A stretch of DNA of 64,000 nucleotides, from positions 28,885-92,884 of the forward strand of contig JAOAGY010000021.1 in the NCBI GenBank assembly GCA_026415505.1, given 5' to 3'. The translations under genes were made by a program, and so were the position numbers. Positions 47,701 to 54,609 of this stretch are shown one piece after another (the first letter of the stretch is position 1; every line of letters starts with the position of its first letter). Under the pieces are notes generated by a model. That model was not told the origin of the DNA. It was given only the letters and a program-made list of their open reading frames with translations, and did no database searches. This DNA is from Chlorobiota bacterium. Lineage in GTDB: Bacteria > Bacteroidota > Ignavibacteria > Kapaibacteriales > NICIL-2.

Positions 47701-50535
47701 TACCATGATCAATTGCGGCGGGGACATCGCCGAGCAACCTAAGCTGTTCGTCACAGCGACCGAGTACGCATAGATACCCACACCGAGCGTCGTCGGAACG
47801 CTGTACACAAAGTTGGTCGCTCCGGGAATGGGTGTACCGTTGAGATACCATTGATAGCTCGAAAAGCCCATCTGCGTGCCGAGTACTGTCGAGATCGGCG
47901 ATCCGACGCACCATGTTGCGGCACCGGTCAAAATCGAGATCGTCGGCGATGGAGCAGGCAGAACCGTCACTGCCATACCCGCAGTCGAAGTGCCCGTGCA
48001 GCCGCTTGCATCGGTCACCTTCACCGTGAACAGATGAATGCCCGCCGATAGCGACGATGGTACCGTGTAACTTTGAGATGTCGCACCGGGAATATCGGCG
48101 CCGTTGTGTTGCCACTGGTATTGTGAGAACGTCTGCGTTGTAAGCGTGACCGTCGTGGCAGCACCTTGGCAGAACGTCGTCGTTCCGCTTTGCACCGTAA
48201 TCGAAGGATTCGGTGGCGCCGATACCGTCACACCGATCGGAGAAGAAACCACCGCGCAACTGCCGCAACTCACCTCGACAGTGATCGCATACGTACCGAC
48301 CGGCAAGCCACTCAGCAGCGTGTACATTGCACCGGTCGCACCGGAAATCGGAAAGCCGTTCAACCGCCATTGATACGAAACGCTACCACTGCAACCGGTC
48401 ACGCTCACTGCAAACAACGGCGCCGAAGAATAACCCACACACAACGAGGTCGTACCGAAAACGCCTACAGTGACAGCCGGCGTTTGCTGTACGGTCACCG
48501 TCACGCTGTTCGACGTCGCACTGCACGTGCCGCACGTCACAACAAGCGTGTACGTGTACGTCCCAGCGCTCAAGCCCGTCGGCACGGTGTACGTCGAGCC
48601 GGTCGCGCCGCTGATCGCGTTGCCGTTGAGCTGCCACTGATACGTCACCGTACCACTGCATCCACTGATACTGCTGCTGAGCGTCGGTCCGCTCGAATAA
48701 CCGCTGCACAGCGTCGTCGAGCTACTTGCGCTAATCGTCACGCTCGGCGTTTGACTTACCGTCACCGTCACGCTGTTCGACGTCACGCTGCACGTGCCGC
48801 ACGTCACAACGAGCGTGTACGTGTACGTCCCAGCACCGAGTCCAGCCGGCACCGTGTACGTCGCCGATGTCGCGCCGCTGATCGCGTTGCCGTACAGCCG
48901 CCACGGATACGTCACGCTGCCGCTGCAACCACTGACACTGCTGCTGAGCGTCGGTCCGCTCGAATAACCCGCGCACAGCGCCGTCGAACCCGACGCAGCG
49001 ATGGAGATACTCGGAGCCGATACCACACTGACAGTGATCGGTGCAGAGGTTGCCGTGCACCCCAGCGAGTTCGTCGCACGCAGTGCATACGTGTACGTAC
49101 CGACACTCAGTCCGAGCGGCACTGTATAGGTCGAGGCTGTCGCTCCTGGAATCGGCACGCCCCCGAGCAACCATTGGAAACTCACATTGCCACTGCTGGA
49201 GCCTACGAGAGTTACCGACGATGAATAGCCTGCACACAACGTCGCTGAACTGCCACCGCCTTGTACCGATGCTGTCACCTGCGGCGCCGCATTGACGACG
49301 ACGCTGAGAACACCGCTGGGATCCGACTCGCAGCCTGTCTGATTGTTCACAGCAACGACGCGGAATTGATGCGGCGACCCGCTCGCAGTCAGTCCATTGA
49401 TTGGAATCGTGACAATGCCCGACTGACCGCTCACTGTAGTGACGAGTGTATTCGTCCCGACGCGAAATACTCGGTAGGTCACGTTCGGATCGCCATTGGC
49501 GATGATAGCATAGGCTGTGATACCGCCTGGTGCATCACAGTACACTTGCGTTGTCGTTCCTGTCGCAAGCTGTGGCGTTGCCGGACGATTGGCGACCGTG
49601 ATCGTTACCGACGAGGTGGATTGAATCCGGCAGTTGTTGTTGTTCGGATTGATCGCAACGACCGTGATCGTCCGCGTACCGAAACCCAGCCCCGGCGATG
49701 CTGGGGTGACCGGAACGTTCGAAATATCGAGCGTGCCGGTGGTCTGGGCAAGCACCGAAAAGACCGCCGTATTCCCATCGAGCACCTGATAGACGTAGCC
49801 TGCAACGGCGTTCTGAACAACGACGCGAGCTGTCCCGCCTGGGCTGCAGGCGAACGGCTCAGGAGCGCTGATCTGTGGTGCAGGCGGCAAACCGTACACG
49901 TAGAACGTCGCTCCATCGAGCGGACCATTGGCGGTTTCCGCATAGCACTGCGAATTCTGCACCGATGCCGCCCGCACAGAAAACGTCTTTACCCCGCTCG
50001 TCGGGAAAAGCGACGCCGGCAGCACGAATTGGATTTGCCCACCGTTGCCTTGTGTCGGTCCGGCAACGACTGTGTTGCCATCGCGCACTGTGTACACCGC
50101 CTGCGGATCCGTACCGACGACGACGATTACGCCGGGATCGCCATAGCACAGAATCTGATTGAGCGACGATAGTGCCAGTGTCGGCGTCGCTGGTGTGTAC
50201 ACCGTCAGCGTTACGTTCCCCATCACGATAGTGCACGTGTCGAGCGTCGCTTGCACGCTGAACGTGTACGTACCGTTCTGCAATCCCGACGTGATCGTGA
50301 AACGACGCCGACCATTGACGACGCTTTGCGTAACGCCAGCGAGCGGTGTCCCATTCGATAGCAGCGTGTAGGTAACGTTGGCTTGATTGCCGTTGAGTTC
50401 GAGGACGATCGGCTCGAACTGGCAGGGTTGGCTCGTCAGTGCACTGAGTGTTAACGTCGTCGGACAACTGTGCGCGGTCGTGAGCACCAACCCCACAGTA
50501 CCCACAACCAGCACAACCAGGCGCAACCAGTTCAT
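41710..50535 (-). CDS. Giant T9SS-exported adhesin-like protein with 22 Ig-like repeats
   Basis: This is a 2941-residue surface protein. A signal peptide (MNWLRLVVLVVGTVGLVLTT, cut near AHS) is followed by about 400 residues of diverse Ig-like domains. Next come at least 22 tandem repeats of about 89 residues, each built on YQWxLNGxxIxGATxxTYxVPxGLxxGTYxY; a separate domain interrupts after repeat 20. Then comes a lectin/ConA-like domain (KTLFIVYRPTS, FAIYLINRQVYYGAWN) and a T9SS sorting domain (VSPNPAEHSASA, ALDGRQIATV, PSGVYVLVVEG). Most repeats carry four cysteines. It resembles SprB-like gliding or adhesion proteins in plan, not in close sequence. It is a single-gene unit with its own terminator. 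Ligand and role are unknown. Confidence 0.88.
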   Translation of the reverse strand: MNWLRLVVLVVGTVGLVLTTAHSCPTTLTLSALTSQPCQFEPIVLELNGNQANVTYTLLSNGTPLAGVTQSVVNGRRRFTITSGLQNGTYTFSVQATLDTCTIVMGNVTLTVYTPATPTLALSSLNQILCYGDPGVIVVVGTDPQAVYTVRDGNTVVAGPTQGNGGQIQFVLPASLFPTSGVKTFSVRAASVQNSQCYAETANGPLDGATFYVYGLPPAPQISAPEPFACSPGGTARVVVQNAVAGYVYQVLDGNTAVFSVLAQTTGTLDISNVPVTPASPGLGFGTRTITVVAINPNNNNCRIQSTSSVTITVANRPATPQLATGTTTQVYCDAPGGITAYAIIANGDPNVTYRVFRVGTNTLVTTVSGQSGIVTIPINGLTASGSPHQFRVVAVNNQTGCESDPSGVLSVVVNAAPQVTASVQGGGSSATLCAGYSSSVTLVGSSSGNVSFQWLLGGVPIPGATASTYTVPLGLSVGTYTYALRATNSLGCTATSAPITVSVVSAPSISIAASGSTALCAGYSSGPTLSSSVSGCSGSVTYPWRLYGNAISGATSATYTVPAGLGAGTYTYTLVVTCGTCSVTSNSVTVTVSQTPSVTISASSSTTLCSGYSSGPTLSSSISGCSGTVTYQWQLNGNAISGATGSTYTVPTGLSAGTYTYTLVVTCGTCSATSNSVTVTVQQTPAVTVGVFGTTSLCVGYSSAPLFAVSVTGCSGSVSYQWRLNGFPISGATGAMYTLLSGLPVGTYAITVEVSCGSCAVVSSPIGVTVSAPPNPSITVQSGTTTFCQGAATTVTLTTQTFSQYQWQHNGADIPGATSQSYTVPSSLSAGIHLFTVKVTDASGCTGTSTAGMAVTVLPAPSPTISILTGAATWCVGSPISTVLGTQMGFSSYQWYLNGTPIPGATNFVYSVPTTLGVGIYAYSVAVTNSLGCSAMSPPQLIMVLQTPTVTATSSMNPATFCEGASTTPVLSATPGMMSYQWYMNGVAIYGANQATYTVPSSLSAGTYTFYVVGSSSNTCTGTSNTITVTVQQSPTITIGCMNNASTTLCSGYSTAPVLSASIGNCNGTLTYQWLLNGSPIAGATNATYPVPSGLMPGSYVYRLQASCGSCSTTSNTITITVLSAPTVSIAASSTTSLCNGYTSAPLLTSTVAGCTGTTTYQWYRNGSPIVGATSNTYQVPLGLGVGSHVFTLVATCGSCSGTSNSITVNVGISPNVTATIVGVGTSTTVCSAAPNFPTLSASVSNCTSTPAYQWHLNGSPIAGATNSTYSVPSSLGVGTWNYTAVVTCSGCSTTSNTLVVTVEQSPSVQITASSSTTLCTGYAQGPVLTASVTNCSGTPTYQWYRDGQIITGATNASFAVPTGLSAGSYVYAVVATCGNCSATASVTVTVNPSATVTIATYQPTQLCTGYSAGPLLQSNVMCLGTPSYQWMLDGNPISGATGLTYSVPTGLAPGSYTYTLQITCGSCTTISNAIVVSIAQSPSVTVLSSSSTSLCTGYTTAPTLAASVSNCTGTPSYQWYLNNTAIAGATGSTYQVPLGLNPGSYSYAVAVTCGTCTAMSNVTNVVVNQAPSVNVTLYGSTSLCTGYTVSPVMAAYVSSCVGTPTYQWMLDGNPIAGATTAYYSVPTGLAPGTYTYNVAVTCGSCTVNSGAISFTVTQSPTVTISASGSTSLCTGYASGPTLVSSVSNCSGSVVYQWYVNSTAIVGATGSTYTVPTGLSAGLYSYTLVATCTSGCSGYSNTVHVLIGNTPTVSIASSGPTTLCTGYSTTTTLTANVGNCSLTPQYQWMLNGSPISGATSAVYTIPSGMPAGTYAYTVQATCGSCSAMSSAFPITINQSPGVTISASGSTTLCTGYSSGPVLQSSVTSCSGSAAYQWYVNGTPIIGATGSSYSVPTGLAAGAYSYAVVVMCGTCSATSNALSVTVNQTPSVTIAAQGSTNLCEGYAMGTTLAAACNHCAGTPQYQWYLGGNAIAGATSSNYTIPTGLTSGTYTYSVEVTCGGCSVMSNPIAVTIHQTPQVNISASGTTTLCTGYTSGPTLSSSVSGCSGSVTYQWQLNGNAISGATSATYTVPTGLSAGSYTYTLVVTCGGCSATSNSITVTVNQSPTVTISASGSTTLCSGYSSGPTLSSSVSGCSGTVTYQWQLNGNAISGATGSTYTVPTGLSAGTYTYTLVVTCGSCSVTSNSVTVTVNPSPTITLTGGTTICAGGSATLTFTLTSGNTTGWSLTYKATPTSGSPQQYTVNNINGSTYTISVSPTVTTAYSVVSVTAGGCTITPTNVSTTVTVNSISVSASVQDGGTSVTICSTATNRPTLVASVVGCTGATYQWRRNGSNISGATQSTYTVPAGLAAGTYQYSVVVSCGGCTATSNDVTVTVTWIGNVTIAIQGTSSTTVTYCQNQQGGTLYVVQPTSGIVSYQWYVDGSPISGATDSTYVIPTSQTGTRNYTVKVTDAGGCEKFSNAICVTVVSSPTVSISTSQTSVCPGTQIAVYFTFAGCGPWHLTYKINNGSNVTVQTSSNPYILTYTITQPTTFTVISVQNCNGCAGSISGSSSITVTPLGIPTSYFVMGFTGDTVTTNSNGYVLGWPNYAGDGSNYPDGSVNASSDANRPKHYPNYSALNGHGAIYWDGNDQPVQVQVNTGSGISGGTQKTLFIVYRPTSSSLSNNRMVIYKQGDENHGFAIYLINRQVYYGAWNNQNCSGSCTNKWAVFQSTGFTVQPGTNYILQLVYNGNASSSNRLRFSINGNVYTPSGTPGTSMSYSGDAVSIGGKVGNTRFHDFASVNETNQYLCDNTKIAEVLLYNTSDATLRDQVWCVLKYKYGMTCLGNNPIGTLSKDATDDEPIAGLPPAIEDEATLGDVSPNPAEHSASAMLHVSKHQHVRATIVALDGRQIATVFDGVLQRGERRELSLDLTSLPSGVYVLVVEGEYFVRMQRFVVQH
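43130..49250 (-). repeat. Tandem array of 22 protein-coding repeats, unit about 267 bp
   Basis: Within the giant gene I count 22 units by their YQW (or FQW/YPW) core. Between the best-matched neighbours the spacing is exactly 267 bases (for example the units ending at 44100 and 44367, and those at 48633 and 48900). Identity is highest in two blocks, near 43970-44460 and 48480-49000; other units are much more diverged. The array is interrupted once, at about 43680-43960, by a domain of different sequence (TICAGGSATLTFTL). Confidence 0.85.
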
Positions 50536-50737
50536 AGCAGCCGAACTCCGTGTGTGAAACTGTTTCGTCGCAGCAACCGAAGGCAGAAAAAACGAACACA
50601 TTGACGTCGGATTGATTCCGACAGCGCAACGGTGCAGGAGCAATGCGACTCGGCACTCCGCTGCACTGTGTCAAAAATCGTTGGCAAGGGGCAATCGGCT
50701 CAATACGTACTTTCCCGTAATTTCCCTTGCGTGCTAC

Positions 50738-50745
50738 TATCTTCG
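50738..50745 (+). promoter_or_regulatory. Putative -7 element for the MazG-like gene
   Basis: TATCTTCG fits TAnnTTTG with one change, 39 bases before the start. The leader ends CATTTTCGGGAGCG, nearly the same as ahead of the RDD gene. Confidence 0.4.
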
Positions 50746-50784
50746 CTGCGCGGAAAGAGTTATTCACATTTTCGGGAGCGGGCT

Positions 50785-51132
50785 ATGCTACACCAACCGA
50801 CGTCGTTCGAATCGCTCTTGATTGCATGCGAGGAGCTGTTGCCGCGTTTGCAGTCTCGGTTCGATCGCTATCAGCGCGAAAATTTTCCCGAACGCGTGCC
50901 GGAATTTTTCTGTCTCGAACTCTGCGGCGAAGCGGGAGAACTCGCCAATCTCGAAAAGAAGCACTGGAAGGGTGTAGATGTATCGCTGGAGGCACTTGCC
51001 GACGAAGCTGCCGACGTGCTCATCGCCTTGGTCAACTACGCTAACGCCCGCGGCATAGACTTAGGCGATGCGGTCAAAACCAAAATCGGAATGATCGAAC
51101 AAACGCGAATGCAACGACCGGCGACACCCTGA
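50785..51132 (+). CDS. MazG-like nucleotide pyrophosphohydrolase
   Basis: This 115-residue all-alpha protein is of the MazG/dUTPase-like NTP pyrophosphatase superfamily. The metal-binding motif is seen as LELCGEAGELANLEKKHW (E-x3-E type helix) followed by DEAADVLIALVNYA with the partner acidic residues. Such enzymes hydrolyse NTPs or dNTPs to monophosphates for house-cleaning; the base preference is not predictable. The frame is open 51 codons upstream, but this ATG (MLHQPTSFESLL) follows GGGAGCG and a promoter-like box and gives the normal single-domain length. It is alone between two genes on the other strand and ends near a perfect hairpin. Confidence 0.8.
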   Translation: MLHQPTSFESLLIACEELLPRLQSRFDRYQRENFPERVPEFFCLELCGEAGELANLEKKHWKGVDVSLEALADEAADVLIALVNYANARGIDLGDAVKTKIGMIEQTRMQRPATP

Positions 51133-51141
51133 AAAGTCCAG

Positions 51142-51165
51142 CGGCGCTACCATCCGATAGCGCCG
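51142..51165 (-). terminator. Hairpin between convergent MazG-like and GT4 genes
   Basis: CGGCGCTA and TAGCGCCG form a perfect 8-bp stem with an 8-base loop in the short space between two convergent stops. On the minus strand it is followed within four bases by ACTTTTC, so it may end the GT4 transcript. On the plus strand no T run follows. Confidence 0.45.
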
Positions 51166-51195
51166 CCGGTGCGTGAGCGATACCATGAGAACGGA

Positions 51196-52962
51196 CTACT
51201 CACTGCTTTCCAGATCGAGCATGCCGGCGTATTCCGGGCGCAGACGAATCGCCCATTGAAGCATCGTCCGCGCCTTGACGACATTGCCGATCCCCTTGAA
51301 ACAGAGCGCTGCGCCGTAACATGCATCGGGATTGTTCGGATTGTGCTCGAGCGCTTTTTCGTAGAGCTGCCGCGCATCGTCCGGGAAACCGAGATTGAAC
51401 AGCGCCCGCGCGCTATCGCAGAGCAGTCGGTCGAGCGTGATGCCGACTCTCGTTTCGAAGCGCGCCTGTTGCCACTGGTTCATGATCGCCGTCAACTCGG
51501 CGAGCGACTCGTGCCACTCCTCGCGTGCAGCATGGTACACAGCCCGAACATAACGCGTATCGGGATGTCCAGGGGAAAAACCTTCGGCTTTGTCGAGATA
51601 CTGCCGGCAAAGATCGTACTCTTCTTCGACCAAGCAGAACGACGCCATCCGATGGAGCGCAAGAAGTTTGTACCGCAGCGGTAAATCCTTCCGTTCGAAA
51701 CAGCGGTGGTAGTATTCGATCGCATCGTCAATGGCGCCAGTGCGGTGTGCAGCTTCTGCTCGGGCAAAGAGCGTCATCGTGTCGTCGGAGTCGGAAAGTG
51801 TCCCTGCCGCAACGCGTGCCGTATCGGTACCGAAGCGTTCATCGAGCCGCGAGAGCAACTTGAGCGTCGAACGATTCCACGTCCATTCCGTTCGTGCTCG
51901 CAGCGACGCAGCGATCCCTTTTTCGCGGCATTCGCCCGGATGCTGGTAGCAGTACTGCAACGTCTCGACGAGAACGCCGAGGTCGGGTTCGAGAAGATGC
52001 GCCTCACCGGGGAACGAACGCCCGTCGAGCTGATCTCCGATCGAGCGCAGTTCGGCAGGCAACAGCCAGCCGACGGTTTCATCGGTGAAATCGTCCGTGC
52101 CACCGCCAGCAGTGACAACGACCGGAAGCCCGCACGCCATCGCTTCGAGCGCTGGCATACAGAAACCTTCGCCACGGTACGGCGCAACGAACACATCACA
52201 GGCGCGATAGAGCTGCGCCATTTGCTCGTCGCTCAGATCGGCATCGGTGTAGAGAATCTCGGGCGTGTTCGGTGTGGATCGAACTTTCGCAATCAACTCT
52301 TCTGCTGTCTGTCCGCGGTAGTACGTGCGCGTGCCGCAATCTTTGACGACCAAGCATACGTCATCGTCGGCAGTGAACCCGCGCACGTAGGCTTCGAGAA
52401 GCACATCGAAACCTTTGCGATACGTCGTACCGCCGACGTAGAGGAACTTGAAGCGCTTGCTCGTGGGAAGTTGCGGAATCTCGCCCGCCGGTGTGAAAAT
52501 CGTCGGATCGATGCCGTTGGGAATCACCTGCACTTTGTCGGCATCGACGCCGGAGCGCACGAACACGTTGCGGCAGAATGTCGAGGGCGTCCAGACTTCG
52601 TCAGCGCTGTTGAAGATTTCGACGAACTCGCTCGGCAGCAAACTCAGCTCCCACGGTTGCATGACGATCCACGTCGCTCCGCGCGGTCGCTCTGCCTGCG
52701 GTGGCCACTGGTGACGCACCCAGACGACCGGCGCTCTCGCCAGCTCCGGTTCTGCAGAGCGGACGTCGTAACCGCGCAGCGTTTCGAGCTTCGACGACAC
52801 GATCGCCCCGCTCTCCTCTGCAGGCGGAACCAGAACCACACGCGCTACCTGCGATCGAACCAGATTCCACGCGTGTTCCCGGTTGATCGTCGCCAGCGAG
52901 CTGGCTTGATAGAGCGGTCCTTCCCAGACGACGTTCAGTCGTGGCTGCCGAGATTCTTCCAT
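51196..52962 (-). CDS. GT4 glycosyltransferase fused to TPR region
   Basis: This 588-residue cytoplasmic protein is in two parts. The N-terminal part (about 1-390) is a GT-B fold family 4 glycosyltransferase: VIPNGIDPTIFTP, FKFLYVGGTTYRKGFDVLLEAY, LYRACDVFVAPYRGEGFCMPALEAMACGLPVVVT with the conserved E-x7-E, and DETVGWLLP. The C-terminal part (about 410-588) is a set of TPR-like helices (ARAEAAHRTGAIDDAIEYYHRCF, DDARQLYEKALEHNPNNPDACYGAAL) that could hold a partner or the acceptor protein. Retaining glycosyl transfer from a nucleotide sugar is expected; the product is unknown. Protein glycosylation is worth considering because of the TPR part. A GGAGGG ribosome site precedes the ATG, fixing the start. 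Confidence 0.83.
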   Translation of the reverse strand: MEESRQPRLNVVWEGPLYQASSLATINREHAWNLVRSQVARVVLVPPAEESGAIVSSKLETLRGYDVRSAEPELARAPVVWVRHQWPPQAERPRGATWIVMQPWELSLLPSEFVEIFNSADEVWTPSTFCRNVFVRSGVDADKVQVIPNGIDPTIFTPAGEIPQLPTSKRFKFLYVGGTTYRKGFDVLLEAYVRGFTADDDVCLVVKDCGTRTYYRGQTAEELIAKVRSTPNTPEILYTDADLSDEQMAQLYRACDVFVAPYRGEGFCMPALEAMACGLPVVVTAGGGTDDFTDETVGWLLPAELRSIGDQLDGRSFPGEAHLLEPDLGVLVETLQYCYQHPGECREKGIAASLRARTEWTWNRSTLKLLSRLDERFGTDTARVAAGTLSDSDDTMTLFARAEAAHRTGAIDDAIEYYHRCFERKDLPLRYKLLALHRMASFCLVEEEYDLCRQYLDKAEGFSPGHPDTRYVRAVYHAAREEWHESLAELTAIMNQWQQARFETRVGITLDRLLCDSARALFNLGFPDDARQLYEKALEHNPNNPDACYGAALCFKGIGNVVKARTMLQWAIRLRPEYAGMLDLESSE

Positions 52963-53029
52963 GACAGTGCCCTCCGTGGGGTCATACGTTCGTGAGACAT
53001 GACTCACACCGAAAGCGCAATCGCTGTGC

Positions 53030-53037
53030 CAATTTTG
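53030..53037 (+). promoter_or_regulatory. Putative -7 element for the LD-carboxypeptidase gene
   Basis: CAATTTTG, followed by CCGACG, lies 26 bases before the start. One base differs from TAnnTTTG. The core AATTTTGCCG is shared with the box at 12070. Confidence 0.42.
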
Positions 53038-53063
53038 CCGACGCACGATTTTTGCCACGAAAC

Positions 53064-53996
53064 ATGCTACGGAAACCGCCTCGCTTACATCCCCGTTCGA
53101 CCATCGCTGTCGTTGCACCGGCATCGCCTATCCGCGACGCAGCCAAGCTCGAACGTGGCATTCGGTATCTCGAATCGCTCGGTTATCGCACGGTCGTCGG
53201 CAAAAGCGTCGCATCGAGCGACGGCTATTTGGCGGGCTCTGATCGCTTGCGCGCAGAAGAGTTGGAACGCTATTTCGCCGATCCGGCGATCGGCGCGATT
53301 TTCTGTGCGCGCGGCGGCTACGGCACGATGCGCCTGCTCGACGTGCTCGATTGGGACACGATCGCACGCCATCCGAAAATCGTCGTCGGCTTTTCGGACA
53401 TCACCGCACTGCAATGGGCACTGCTGGAGCGCGCTGGCATCCCTTCTCTCAGCGGTTTGATGGTCGGCGTGGACTTTGACGACCCCGACCCAGAAAGTGA
53501 AGCGCTCTTTTGGTCGCTCCTGACCGAACCGACGTCCGAGCGCGTACTCTGGGAAGGCGCTGCCGACGACCGCATCGTCAGTGGCGCTGCAACCGGCACG
53601 TTGCTCGCCGGCACGCTCACGCTCGTTGCGTCGTTGTGTGGAACGCCGTATCTCCCTTCGCTTGCCGGCTGCATCCTCGCACTCGAAGACATCGGCGAGG
53701 AATCCTATCGCCTCGATCGCATGCTGTGTCAATTGTCGCTTGCGTCGGTGCTGCCGCAGTGCGCCGCACTGGTGTTCGGTGCGTTCACGCTCGATGCCGA
53801 CCGACGCAGCACAACGCCCGAACGCCCGCTCCGAACGATCCTCGGCGAGTACGTCGAACGTGCCGGCTGCAAGCCAGCGGTCATGAACGTTCCCTACGGT
53901 CACATTCGCGGCAAAATCAGTCTTCCGATCGGTCTTCGAGCGCAGTTGGATACTGATCGTCAGCAGCTCGTTCTGCTGGAATCGCTCGTTGTTTGA
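53064..53996 (+). CDS. ldcA: LD-carboxypeptidase (peptidase family S66)
   Basis: This 310-residue serine peptidase removes the terminal D-alanine from murein tetrapeptides during peptidoglycan recycling. The triad is complete: S111 in VVGFSDITAL, E208 in LALEDIGEESYRLDRML and H280 in VPYGHIRGKISLPIG. CARGGYGTMRLL lies ahead of the nucleophile. The frame begins upstream, but this start matches the family (PPRLHPRSTIAVVAPASP). No signal peptide is seen, so it acts in the cytoplasm as expected. Its last 80 bases overlap the 3' end of the CoA pyrophosphatase gene on the other strand. Confidence 0.92.
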   Translation: MLRKPPRLHPRSTIAVVAPASPIRDAAKLERGIRYLESLGYRTVVGKSVASSDGYLAGSDRLRAEELERYFADPAIGAIFCARGGYGTMRLLDVLDWDTIARHPKIVVGFSDITALQWALLERAGIPSLSGLMVGVDFDDPDPESEALFWSLLTEPTSERVLWEGAADDRIVSGAATGTLLAGTLTLVASLCGTPYLPSLAGCILALEDIGEESYRLDRMLCQLSLASVLPQCAALVFGAFTLDADRRSTTPERPLRTILGEYVERAGCKPAVMNVPYGHIRGKISLPIGLRAQLDTDRQQLVLLESLVV

Positions 53997-54609
53997 TCCA
54001 CTGCTCGTAGAGTGCGAGCAGTTCAGCCAGGACGATGGCAGTCGCACCCCACAGCGGCACGCGCGGATGAATTCGCCACAGCGGAACGATCATGTGTCCG
54101 TAGGGCAGCTCCCATTCTTCCTCGATCGCAGCACCATCGAGCGCCGATAGTTCGACCCAGAATGCTTCCTCGACTTCGGTCGCATCGAGCCGGCAATCGA
54201 GCTGCGATCGGCACACCATCGCGACCGGCACGATAGCGGAATTCGACGGCGGTGTGTAGAGCGAGCTGAGCATCCCGATCACCCGCACATCGGTCAGCGC
54301 GATACCGACTTCTTCGCCGAGTTCGCGGAGAGCGGCATCGGTCGGCGATTCGCCTGCTTCGATACGTCCGCCCGGAAAACTGATCTGCCCACGGTGGTGG
54401 CGAAGCGTCGAACTGCGCAGCGTCAACAACACCGACGGACGTTCGCCGCTGGTGACGAGCACCGCCACTGCCGACCGACGTGCATCGGGTGGCGGCAGGA
54501 ATCTGCGGAAGGTGCCGTCCGGATAACGCGGCATCATGCGCTGCTGAGCGCTCCAGCCGGGCAGCTCTCGGCGCAGCGCTACCGCCAGAAACGACGCGAA
54601 ATCATCCAT
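53917..54609 (-). CDS. NUDIX CoA pyrophosphatase
   Basis: This 230-residue NUDIX hydrolase has the full Nudix box GGRIEAGESPTDAALRELGE followed by EVGI (80-103). The CoA-specific motif LLTLRSSTLRHHRGQISFPGG just ahead of it has the UPF0035/NudL pattern, pointing to cleavage of CoA or its derivatives to phosphopantetheine and 3',5'-ADP. It lies next to coaD, the penultimate CoA biosynthesis enzyme, so synthesis and turnover of CoA are encoded together. The start overlaps the coaD stop by 8 bases. The C-terminal tail (about 25 residues) is the part encoded in the 80-base overlap with ldcA and looks unstructured. Confidence 0.88.
   Translation of the reverse strand: MDDFASFLAVALRRELPGWSAQQRMMPRYPDGTFRRFLPPPDARRSAVAVLVTSGERPSVLLTLRSSTLRHHRGQISFPGGRIEAGESPTDAALRELGEEVGIALTDVRVIGMLSSLYTPPSNSAIVPVAMVCRSQLDCRLDATEVEEAFWVELSALDGAAIEEEWELPYGHMIVPLWRIHPRVPLWGATAIVLAELLALYEQWIKQRAIPAERAADDQYPTALEDRSED

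Noticed and set aside
43130..49250. CRISPR array or satellite DNA in the repeated region
   Set aside because: The 267-bp units are in frame, protein-coding and diverged, with no spacers.
52992..53007. GTGAG/CTCAC inverted repeat upstream of ldcA as an operator
   Set aside because: Only a 5-bp stem in a non-conserved position; not enough to call.
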